From: Modestobacter altitudinis
GTDB taxonomy: Bacteria; Actinomycetota; Actinomycetes; Mycobacteriales; Geodermatophilaceae
Assembly: GCF_005930475.1 (NCBI RefSeq)
Contig: NZ_SJEW01000022.1
Location: 1-64,000 of the forward strand
Reading direction: 5' to 3'
DNA: 64,000 nt
Shown here: piece after piece, positions 7,747 to 15,600 of the stretch
Layout: every line of letters begins with the position of its first letter
Position numbering within the stretch: the stretch's first letter is position 1
Made by a program: the position numbers and the translations under genes
Notes under the pieces: generated by a model
Database searches by the model: none
Told to the model about the DNA's origin: nothing
What the model saw: the letters and a program-made list of their open reading frames with translations, nothing else

Positions 7747-8904
7747 GTGACAACGCCGCACCGGGACAGGTCGAACCGCACCCTGGCCGACTACCCCCGC
7801 CCGTCGGTGGCGGTGGACACCGCCGTCCTCGTGGTCGACGTGCGGGACGCCGCGCTCGGCGTCCTCCAGCACCGGCGCGAGGCCGGCGGGGCGCACGGCG
7901 GGCAGTGGGCGCTCCCGGGGACGTTCCTGCACGAGGGCGAGACGCTGGCGGACGCCGTCCTCCGCTCGCTCGCGGAGAAGGTCGGTCTGCGCGGGACCCG
8001 TCCGCAGCAGCTGCACGTCTTCGACGACCCCGGGCGGGACGACCGGGGGTGGGTCCTGTCGGTCGCGCACGTCGTCCTGCTCCTCGCCGACGACGTCGAC
8101 GCGGTGCTGTCGAGCCGGGGCGACCTGCGGGTCGTGTCGGTCGAGGAGGTGGCGGGGCTGCCGTTCGGCCACGACCAGATCGTGCGCCTGGCCGTCGACC
8201 GGGTGCGCTCGGACTACGCGCTGCAGCCCGACCCCGTGGGGCTGCTCGGGGAGGCGTTCACCTTGAAAGGCCTGCAGGCGCTGCACGACGCCGTGGCGCC
8301 CCGTCCTGGGCCCGGCGAGACACGCCCGTCCATCGACACCTTCCGGCGGTACATGGTCGGCAAGGGGCTCATCCGCCCCACCGGCGAGTTCGCCCGCAAG
8401 GAGCCGGGGTCGGGCGCGATGGGGAAGCCCGCCGAGCTCTACCGCCGCGCCGCCGACAGCCGCGATCTGACCGAGGTTGTCGGCGTCCGCCCGGTGCGCA
8501 AGGACCGCAACCGGGCCGACCGACCCGGGGACGACGCCGGCCCGGCGCGGGCCTTCGGCGAGCTGGCCGGTCACAAGGTCGATCCGCAGATCCAGGGCCT
8601 GGTGGACGACGTCGGCGGGCACGTGCCGCTGACGCTGACGGTGATGCCGCACTACGTGGCTGTGCGCCCGGTGGGGTCGGATCGGGTCGCTGCCTACGCC
8701 AAGCCGCTGACCCTCTCGGTCGGCCTCGACCCGGACGACGCGGTGGCGGTCGCCACCGATCACCCGGACTTCCGGCTGGAACGCACATCCGCGGCGACGC
8801 ACCACGTCCACGTGCCCGCGTCCGCGTTGCACGAGCCGGCGCGACGCCAGGCCGCCCGCACTGCGCTGGAGCAGGCACTCGAGCGCACCGCCGGCGCGCA
8901 CTGA
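7747..8904 (+). CDS. NrtR-like NUDIX-derived transcriptional regulator with extra C-terminal domain
   Basis: The N-terminal half is a NUDIX fold (VDTAVLVVDV, then GGQWALPGTFLHEGETL). The Nudix box is degenerate: where active enzymes have REUxEE this protein reads RSLAEK, so hydrolase activity is probably lost, as in NrtR sensors. A winged-helix-like segment follows (FTLKGLQALHDAV to FRRYMVGKGLI, about residues 170-215). The last about 150 residues are a domain I do not recognise. GTG at 7747 was chosen because the ATG at 7717 lies inside the operator; neither has a ribosome binding site, and CATTGT at 7734 could be the -10 of a leaderless message. Likely ligand: ADP-ribose or a related nucleotide (inference from the family). 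Confidence 0.75.
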   Translation: MTTPHRDRSNRTLADYPRPSVAVDTAVLVVDVRDAALGVLQHRREAGGAHGGQWALPGTFLHEGETLADAVLRSLAEKVGLRGTRPQQLHVFDDPGRDDRGWVLSVAHVVLLLADDVDAVLSSRGDLRVVSVEEVAGLPFGHDQIVRLAVDRVRSDYALQPDPVGLLGEAFTLKGLQALHDAVAPRPGPGETRPSIDTFRRYMVGKGLIRPTGEFARKEPGSGAMGKPAELYRRAADSRDLTEVVGVRPVRKDRNRADRPGDDAGPARAFGELAGHKVDPQIQGLVDDVGGHVPLTLTVMPHYVAVRPVGSDRVAAYAKPLTLSVGLDPDDAVAVATDHPDFRLERTSAATHHVHVPASALHEPARRQAARTALEQALERTAGAH

Positions 8905-9000
8905 GCCGTGGCAGCCCACCGGGCGTGGGTCACGACTCTCCGGGGCACACTCCTCGGAAGACGCGGCCAGGACCGGCCGCCTCGACACAGGGAGAACACC

Positions 9001-9162
9001 ATGGCAGGCATGATCCGCAAGCTCCTGGTCTCGACCATCGCGACGAAGGTCATCCAGGAGGCCCGCAAGCCGCAGAACCAGGCGAAGCTCAAGAAGGCCT
9101 TCGCGGACTTCCAGGCCAAGCGCAGCGGTGGCAAGCGCCCGGGCGGCACCAACCGCTACTGA
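9001..9162 (+). CDS. Small basic protein, 53 residues, unknown function
   Basis: ATG at 9001 follows CAGGGAG at good spacing. The 53-residue product is rich in Lys and Arg, with an amphipathic helix (IRKLLVSTIATKVIQEA) and a basic Gly-rich tail ending KRPGGTNRY. It resembles short uncharacterised actinobacterial proteins I have seen annotated only as hypothetical. It lies between the regulator and another small gene in the same direction, 29 bases before the next start. No enzymatic motif is visible; nucleic-acid or membrane-surface binding through the helix is possible but speculative. Confidence 0.6.
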   Translation: MAGMIRKLLVSTIATKVIQEARKPQNQAKLKKAFADFQAKRSGGKRPGGTNRY

Positions 9163-9191
9163 CCGCCCTCCGGCGGATCACAGCGGGGGAC

Positions 9192-9647
9192 ATGGAGCAG
9201 GAACTGTCGGGGCGAGCCTCGGTGCGCCGCATCGCCGAGGTGCTCGACTTGTCGGACGACGACGTGCTCCGCGCGCTGGGCGGTGGCTGGCGGCTGACCG
9301 AGGACCCGCTCCTGAGCTCGTACTCCGGCGGCTGGTTCGTCACCGGGGAGCCGATGCAGGTGCTGCTCGGAGTCGGCGGGTCCACGTTGACCCTGGCGAG
9401 GGTCGGGCTGCGTTGGGGCGGTCCGGGCACGGTGTCGATGCACACCACGGAGGAGCGTGAGTACGCCCACGAGGACGTCCTCTACCAGCCAGAGCTCCTG
9501 GGGGAGGCCGTCGAGGAACTCGCCCGCAAGACCCGCAGGACGTTCCGCTGGTGCCGAACGTGCCGCACGGTGAACAGGCCCGAGGACATGCAGGACCGGC
9601 TCAACTGCATGGCCTGTGCGTCCGAGTACGGCGGCGCCGTCAACTGA
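9192..9647 (+). CDS. Hypothetical protein with C-terminal zinc ribbon, 151 residues
   Basis: ATG at 9192 follows GGGGGA. The N-terminus (RRIAEVLDLSDDDVLRALGG) looks like a short helical DNA- or protein-binding segment. The middle is beta-rich (GWFVTGEPMQVLLGVGG), and the C-terminus has two CxxC pairs (WCRTC and CMAC) 18 residues apart, which fits a zinc ribbon. It starts 29 bases after the preceding small gene, so the two are probably cotranscribed. A much longer open frame (from 5580) ends at the same stop, but its upstream part is antisense to the ADP-ribose genes and is not protein-like. Confidence 0.65.
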   Translation: MEQELSGRASVRRIAEVLDLSDDDVLRALGGGWRLTEDPLLSSYSGGWFVTGEPMQVLLGVGGSTLTLARVGLRWGGPGTVSMHTTEEREYAHEDVLYQPELLGEAVEELARKTRRTFRWCRTCRTVNRPEDMQDRLNCMACASEYGGAVN

Positions 9648-9688
9648 GGCGCTCTCCCGGAGGTGCCCGATGGGAGAACGTCAGCGCT

Positions 9689-9717
9689 CAGGTTCCCGCC
9701 GTCCCACAGGCGACGGC
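9689..9717 (-). repeat. 29-base fragment resembling the nearby vapC gene
   Basis: This stretch matches 11064-11092 inside the vapC gene at 26 of 29 positions, with 21 consecutive identical bases. On the minus strand both read RRLWDG. It is probably the scar of a lost PIN-toxin gene or of recombination within the island. No intact toxin frame surrounds it. Confidence 0.45.
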
Positions 9718-9848
9718 TGAACGTGGCCGGCTGTCGAGTCCGTAGCGGCGGCCATCGCCCGGGGGTGGCCTGTGGACAGGCATCGACCTGTGCCACTCCA
9801 CCGTTATCTTCGGGAGCGGACACTTCTCCCACCAGCGAGGAGGCCGAC

Positions 9849-10394
9849 GTGAGCGTCAGCGATGCGGTCGTCGACGGACGGCCTGTGACGATGGAGCAGT
9901 ACCGCGCCCTGGGGGAGGACCCGGCCGTTGAGTACATCGACGGGCGACTGGCGGTGAGCCCCAGCCCGTCGAGGCGCCATCAGAAGGCCTGCACGCGACT
10001 GGTCGCCGGACTGGAGCAGGTGCTGCCGGCCACGCACGACGTCGCGATGGCCTGGTCCTGGACGACCGGTACCGACGAGTTCATCCCCGATGTGATGGTG
10101 CACGAGGCGACCACCGAGTCGGCCCGCTTCACCGGCACCCCCGCACTGCTCATCGAGGTGCTGTCGGGCAACCGGCGGGACGATCTGGTGCTGAAGCGAC
10201 GGAAGTACGCCCTCGCCGGCATTCCCCACTACTGGGTCGTCGACGTGGACGCCGGCACGGTCGAGACACTGGAGTCCAGTTCGGACGAGCCGGGGAGCTA
10301 CCGCGTGGCACAGCTCCTCAACGCCGACACCGGCGCCCGATCCCTGGACTTCGGCGTCGCTTCCCTCGTCGTGGATCCTCGCCGCCTGGCCTGA
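9849..10394 (+). CDS. Uma2 family (DUF820) PD-(D/E)XK endonuclease-like protein
   Basis: GTG at 9849 is preceded by GAGGAGG. The 181-residue product has the Uma2 pattern: MEQYRAL near the start, EYIDGRLAVSPSP, a conserved His in RRHQ, FIPDVMVHEA (catalytic Asp), ALLIEVLS (catalytic Glu), then a Lys/Tyr helix (DDLVLKRRKYALAGIPHYWVVD). Uma2 proteins are common in cyanobacteria and actinobacteria. They carry a restriction-endonuclease fold of largely unknown role, often beside mobile elements or toxin-antitoxin genes, as here. It is convergent with the vapC gene across a 339-base space. Confidence 0.85.
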   Translation: MSVSDAVVDGRPVTMEQYRALGEDPAVEYIDGRLAVSPSPSRRHQKACTRLVAGLEQVLPATHDVAMAWSWTTGTDEFIPDVMVHEATTESARFTGTPALLIEVLSGNRRDDLVLKRRKYALAGIPHYWVVDVDAGTVETLESSSDEPGSYRVAQLLNADTGARSLDFGVASLVVDPRRLA

Positions 10395-10733
10395 GCACCA
10401 CCGCGTTGGCGCAACCGGTCGTCGACGCGGCCAGCATGAGACCTTTCCGCCGCGGTGACCGACCTCGGCCCTGACCCGGACTCATCCCGAAGCCTGCGTG
10501 CTCGACGCCAGATGCCGGGCTCAACGACCGCAGGCCCATCGCCTCCCGGGAAGCGAGCCTGGCCGATGATGACGGCGTGCCGCCCGGCCCTCGCGCTGAT
10601 CTGCCGCCGCTCACCGGTGAGGATCGCGCCTGCGCCTTGTGCCCGTTCATCTCGCCAACCACGACATCGACCGGGCCGTGTCCGTCGTCGCCGGCACCCG
10701 GTGCAGGCGTGGCGGTTGGTCGAACGGGCGGAC
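10395..10733. other. Gene-poor space between convergent Uma2 and vapC genes
   Basis: I see no supported gene here. Frames on both strands stay open because of GC content, but none has a credible start or family-like protein. No RNA gene or strong hairpin was seen. It may hold decayed sequence from earlier toxin-antitoxin or mobile-element turnover, consistent with the vapC-like scar on the other side of the Uma2 gene. Confidence 0.4.
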
Positions 10734-11159
10734 TCAGGCGTTCGTGTCCACGACGGCCAGTCCGTCCGCTCGCCATGCGGAGAGCAGTTCCTGGTCCCCG
10801 CTGGCCGCGACCAGTTCCTCGTCGGCGACGGACAGAGCAGCGGCGCAGTGGACGGCGTCGTACCCGCGGAGGCCGTGGCGGAGGGCCACTGCTGCGGCGG
10901 CTCGTAGCCGCAGCTCGTCCGCCTGCACGACAGCGATGTCACTCCAGAGATCGGCCAGCACGTGCGTCGCGGCTTCCAGCGCCGACTGCGAGAGGCGACC
11001 GGATCGCTCTGTCCGGGCCAGTGCCGCGCACGCCTCGACGTGCCCGAGCGCCGAGCAGAGCACCAGGTCCGCGCCGTCCCACAGGCGACGGCAGCGGAGC
11101 GAGGACGCCTCGGTGACCAGCAGGGGAACGAGCGCCGACGTGTCTAGATAGAGGATCAC
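10734..11159 (-). CDS. vapC: VapC-family PIN-domain ribonuclease toxin
   Basis: A 141-residue PIN domain. The acidic site is visible: LYLDTSALVPLL (first Asp, residue 6), HVEACAALART (Glu), GYDAVHCAAAL (Asp) and AASGDQELLSA (last Asp). Such toxins cleave specific RNAs when their antitoxin is degraded. The ATG overlaps the antitoxin stop by four bases (ATGA), so production is coupled and both genes share one promoter. The antitoxin is Phd-like rather than a classic VapB. Confidence 0.9.
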   Translation of the reverse strand: MILYLDTSALVPLLVTEASSLRCRRLWDGADLVLCSALGHVEACAALARTERSGRLSQSALEAATHVLADLWSDIAVVQADELRLRAAAAVALRHGLRGYDAVHCAAALSVADEELVAASGDQELLSAWRADGLAVVDTNA

Positions 11160-11413
11160 CGGCGGTCGGCGAGCACGGTCTCAGAGAGCGACACGTCAGC
11201 GACGACCGGGTCCGGTGCTGGGCGCTTGCGATGCGTCGGGGGCTGCACGATGCCCTCGGCGATCAGCTGCTCCAACGCGGTTGGCGCCTGGACGGGGACG
11301 ATCCGAGCCACCGGCGTGCCGTGATCCGTCACCGTGATCGTGGCGCCCTGACGCACGTCGGCGATGTGCTTGCTCAAGCCGTCGCGCAGCTCGCGGATGC
11401 CGATGCTCGTCAC
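11156..11413 (-). CDS. Phd/YefM-type antitoxin of the VapC pair
   Basis: An 85-residue protein with the Phd/YefM fold at the N-terminus (IGIRELRDGLSKHIADVRQG, then ITVTDHGTPVARIVPV), used for dimerisation and DNA binding. The C-terminal tail (EGIVQPPTHRKRPAPDP) is disordered and Pro-rich, the usual toxin-neutralising part. It is the first gene of the pair and overlaps vapC by four bases. A strong inverted repeat 11-43 bases upstream of its start is the expected operator, implying autorepression by the complex. Confidence 0.9.
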   Translation of the reverse strand: MTSIGIRELRDGLSKHIADVRQGATITVTDHGTPVARIVPVQAPTALEQLIAEGIVQPPTHRKRPAPDPVVADVSLSETVLADRR

Positions 11414-11423
11414 AGCGCCCCCT

Positions 11424-11456
11424 TGTGGCTACAAATACGCGGCCAGTGTAGCCACA
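11424..11456 (-). promoter_or_regulatory. Operator of the Phd/VapC operon
   Basis: A perfect 9-base inverted repeat, TGTGGCTAC-N15-GTAGCCACA, lies directly upstream of the antitoxin start at 11413. On the minus strand TACACT within it could act as a -10 hexamer. The position and symmetry are what Phd-family antitoxins use for autoregulation. Confidence 0.7.
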
Positions 11457-11544
11457 GGTGACTGTGTCGCTGCCAGAACGCACCGATGCGAGTGCTGAGC
11501 ACCGGACGTCGTGGGAGCACTCGACCACCTGCTGAGCGAAAGGC

Positions 11545-12591
11545 TCACGGAGCGGGCGTGACGAGGATGTCCGAACTTTCGCTGAGGGCGATCAGTTCGT
11601 TCATCAACGGGTACGTCCCCACTCCCCACATCTTCGACAGCACCCACGTGCGGCCGCCGGAGTGCACCGGGTCGTCCATGAACCATCGGCGGAGGTTGTG
11701 CTCCGACCGCGGGTAGGCCGCTGTGAAGGCGTCATCCAGTTCGCTGCCGGACAGCGTGCCGTCGACCGGCAGGAACTTCGCCCGACGGATGGTCGAGGCG
11801 ACGTCCTCGGCGGCCACCCCATTGGCCACGAGGGCGTGCACGACCGTCAACAGCGCGCGGCGCTTCGGTAGCGGTTCAGTCGCCCCAGCAGGCACAGCCA
11901 CGACGTAGCGCGTCAGGTCACGACCGTCCGTCGAGTTCGCGGCGCGGGCGGCCTCTTCGCGGTGTCGGAGCCGGACGGTGAGCTCTGCCGCCTCCGGCAG
12001 CGGGATCACCTGCTGCACGTCGAGCAGGAGCCTGTCGTCGAGCTTGTAGGCGACCAGCCGAACGCAGGTGATGTCCAGCCCGTACAGGTCGTTGAGCCAG
12101 AGCACAGTGGTGGTGATCTGGGTGTCGAAGCCTCCCGACACGAGCACGATCCGCACCCGGCGCTGGAGGACGGTCTCCTCGCCATCGGCGTCCTCCAGGA
12201 AGTCCGCCAGCAGCTCACGAGCCTGTCCGGCCCGCGGCGGGTCCACCACGCCGAGATACCGATCGAAGGTGGTGACCAGCTGGTCGAACGTCATCACCGA
12301 GACCATGGCTGCGTATCGCAGGGCCTGGAGCTCCAGATGTCCACCGTCCGTCGTCCGCTTGAGCTCCACCACGACGAGCTGTCCTGTCCGGTCGACGCAC
12401 AGGAGATCGATGCGGCGGTTGACGTCGAAGTCGCCGAACTCCTCCGAGACGACCAACAGGTCGTCGCCGAGCACGTCGATCCGTTCCCGGAGGGCACGCT
12501 GCAGATCCGCGCGCTCCAGCACGTGCTCTGCCGCGAGGGTGGTCACCGGAACGCTCGACAGCGACCGGTCGGAGAACTCGAACAACGCCAT
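11545..12591 (-). CDS. PD-(D/E)XK nuclease, DUF91/NucS-like, probable partner of the giant helicase
   Basis: A 348-residue protein. The N-terminal 130 residues hold a RecB/NucS-like nuclease core: DFDVNRRIDLLCVD (catalytic Asp) followed by LVVVELKRTTDGGH (Glu-x-Lys), then a helix LQALRYAAMVS. The C-terminal about 200 residues are a domain I do not recognise (LNDLYGLDITCVRLVAYKLDD, later RRWFMDDPVHSGG). The gene begins 75 bases after the stop of the 1939-residue DUF4011 helicase in the same direction, so the two are probably cotranscribed. A DNA-cutting role next to a defence-type helicase is inferred, not shown. Confidence 0.75.
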   Translation of the reverse strand: MALFEFSDRSLSSVPVTTLAAEHVLERADLQRALRERIDVLGDDLLVVSEEFGDFDVNRRIDLLCVDRTGQLVVVELKRTTDGGHLELQALRYAAMVSVMTFDQLVTTFDRYLGVVDPPRAGQARELLADFLEDADGEETVLQRRVRIVLVSGGFDTQITTTVLWLNDLYGLDITCVRLVAYKLDDRLLLDVQQVIPLPEAAELTVRLRHREEAARAANSTDGRDLTRYVVAVPAGATEPLPKRRALLTVVHALVANGVAAEDVASTIRRAKFLPVDGTLSGSELDDAFTAAYPRSEHNLRRWFMDDPVHSGGRTWVLSKMWGVGTYPLMNELIALSESSDILVTPAP

Positions 12592-12666
12592 GCCGCCAGT
12601 GTGGAGGGCTGGTGACCGGCCACCCGGTTGCCCGGCGCACGCGTCGCCGGCGTGCCGACCCGGTCG

Positions 12667-15600
12667 TCAGGCGGTGAGCAGTCCGGACGGCGCAGCGGTC
12701 AACCGGCCGGTGTACGTCGTCGCGACCAGCGCCGCCTCCAGGACGGCGACCTGCGCAGCGGTGCGGCGGCGGTAGCCGAACACCTCCAGGGTCTGGGCGA
12801 ACAACTCGTCCTTCGTCATCCCGGCACTAGCCCGGCAGAGCGCGACCATCGCGTTGCCGATCTCCTCCGGTGCCACCTGCTCCATGGGGCGGGTCGCAGC
12901 CGGATCCGAGCGGAAGCCGGCCCACGTCGTCCGGTCGACCCCGGACGGCCAGACGACGTCGCCCACCCGGGCCGACGCAGGCACCAGCGCCGCCAACCCG
13001 TCCAGGCGGGCCCGGGCGACCCGGGTCAGCCCGAACGCGCCCGCCGTTAGCCGGGCCAGCCGGTCGACGTGCACCGGTCCCTCGGCCTCGACACCCGCCT
13101 GCAGCACCTGCCGGACGCGCTCGGCCACGCGCTGGTCGGCCAGCTGGTCGAGCAGGGTGCGCTCACCCGCCGGCGCCGGTGCCCACGGCACGAAGGGCTC
13201 CTCGCCGTCCAACTGAGGAATCGGAGTCGGCAGAACGGCCGGCACCGTCACCGCAGGCTCGGGAGCCGGTGCAGCTGCGGCCGGCAGGTCGACGGTGGCC
13301 GGTTCGGCGACGGCCGAGGCCGGCGTCTGCGCCGCGGCGACCAACCGGTCGAGCACCTCGTCGCGGTCGGCCAGCCACGACGGCAGCCACACCCGCTCGA
13401 CGGCCGGCCAGCGCAGCATCCCGCCGAGCACCTCGACGGGCAGGCCGTCGCGGTCGCCGACGGTCCGCCGCCGCGCCCACGCCGGTCCGTCGAGCAGCAC
13501 GGCGAGCACCGGTACATCGGGCACCTCAGACAGGGCAACGGAGAGGTCCACCTTGAAGTCCGACAGGCCGACGTCGGTGCGCACCACCAGCCCCCGGTCC
13601 CGCAGTGCCGCAGCGACGTCCTCGCGGTGCCGGTCGGGCACCGAGGCCAACCGCGCGTCCCGCGGCAACGCATCGGTGCCGAACGCGGCCAGGTCGAGGT
13701 AGGCCCGCAGGTGCTTGATGCCCACCGACGAGGTCTGCTCGGCCCGCAGGTCGCCGGGGGCGAAGGAGGAGAAGACGACCACCTGGCGTCGGGCGCGGGT
13801 GATCGCCACGTTCAGCCGCCGCTCGCCGCCGGACTTGTTCAGCGGTCCGAAGTTCAGCGGCAGCTGTCCCCGCTCGTTCGCGCTGAACGCGGTGGAGAAC
13901 AGGACGACGTCCCGCTCGTCGCCCTGCACGTTCTCGAGGTTCTTGACGAACAGTCCCTCACCGTCGGTCCGGTCCAGCGCCTCGACCAGCCGCTCGTCGC
14001 CGGCGTCACGCAGCAGCCCCTCGATGAGCGCCCGCTGCTGGGCGTTGAAGGTCACCACGCCCAGCGAGGGGACGGCGTCCGGTGATCCGTCGAACCGGCG
14101 GCGGATCTCCGCCACGATCGCCTCGGCCTCCACCGGGTTGGTGCGGAGCAGCTTGCCGACTCCCGACCGGTGGAACGTGCCGTCGACCCGGACCAGCGAC
14201 ACCCCGTGCCCGTCGGGTGCCGAGGATGCCGGCCCGTGCACCGGCGCTGGGAAGGACGAGAGCCGGTTCTCGTAGTACTGACCGTTGCTGAACGCGATCA
14301 GCGACTCGTCCTGGCTGCGGTAGTGCCACGAGAGCCACTGCCGCGGCACCCGGGCCTGCACGCACTCGGACAGGATCGACTCCTCGTCCTCCACGGCGGT
14401 GGCCAGGTCCTCGGGCAGCGAGTCGTCATCCGCCGTCGGCTCGGCGAAGGACGTCGGCGGCATCTGCTTGCTGTCCCCGACCACCACGGCGGCCCGCGCC
14501 CGGCCGAGCGCTCCGACCGCGTCGGCCACGCGGATCTGGGACGCCTCGTCGAACACCACCAGGTCGAACAGCCCCGCGCGGGCCGGGAAGAACCGCGCCA
14601 CCGAGTCCGGGCTCACCAGCACGCACGGCATCACGGCGGTGACCAGGTCGCCGTACTCGGCGAGCAGCGCACGCACGCCGAGCCCACCGCGCTGCCGGTT
14701 CAGCTCCCGCTGCAGTGCGCCGACCCGGCCGCCACGCGCCGACACGTCGAACGACCGCGACGTCACGACGGCAGCGGGCAGTGCCGACGTGAGGTGTGCC
14801 CGCACCGCTCGCGAGGCAGCCGTGAACCGGGTGATCGACCGCTCGTGCACGGGCGCGTCGAAGCCGGCCAGTCCGGTCGCCTCCTCCCGCTCGGCCATCG
14901 ACGCCCCGGCCAGCCCCCGCTCGAACGACCGGACGGCGTCGTCGGCGGGTACCGCGCCGGTGAGCAGGGCGGACCGGGCCTCAGCCAACCCCGCCGACCG
15001 CAGCGGCTCCAGTGCCACGACCAAGTCGAGCCACCGCCGCAGCGAGGGGAGTCCGGGCGTCACAGCGGCCCGCTCGACGCGGGTCGCCTGCCACCGGTTG
15101 AGCAACCCCTCGGGACCGGCCCACGCGGCGAGCTGGTCGCCGTCGGCACGGCAGGCCACCAGCAACTGGGTCACCGCGTCGCGCGCCCGCCGGACCGCTG
15201 CGGCGGCGGCCGGGTTGCTGGCCGGCCCCTGCACCAGCAGCGCCCGGACCGCGGCCGGGAACCCCGTAGCACCGTCGACCACCGCACCGGCCAGCCGGAG
15301 CCAGTCGACCTCCCGGTCGACGAGCCCCGGGTCGGTCAGCGGGTTCCACGACGCGGGCACCCGCAGTCCGGGGATCGCCGCCGCGCGGGCGGCCAGCGCC
15401 CGGGCCGAGGTCTGCGCGGTCAGCAGCGCCGACGCCAGGGTCGGCACCGCCTTGGGGTGGACCTCCCCGGTCAGTACCGCGGCCAACGACTCCCGCACCG
15501 CGATCAGTCGCTTCTTCCGGCCGAAGAACCCCGAGTCCGCGGCCGCCTGCCCGGCCGCGGCGATCTCCGCCAGCGGCAGGTCCAGCGCGGCCGGCGTGGC

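Noticed and set aside
5580-9191. A very long plus-strand open frame (about 1200 codons) leading into the zinc-ribbon gene at 9192
   Set aside because: It is antisense to the ADP-ribose genes and the NUDIX gene lies in another frame of the same strand. The translation is Arg/Gly/Pro-rich without domain features. Only the last 151 codons look real.
10298-10942. An open minus-strand frame between the Uma2 and vapC genes
   Set aside because: It overlaps both neighbours, has no credible start, and its translation is low-complexity and Arg/Ser-rich.
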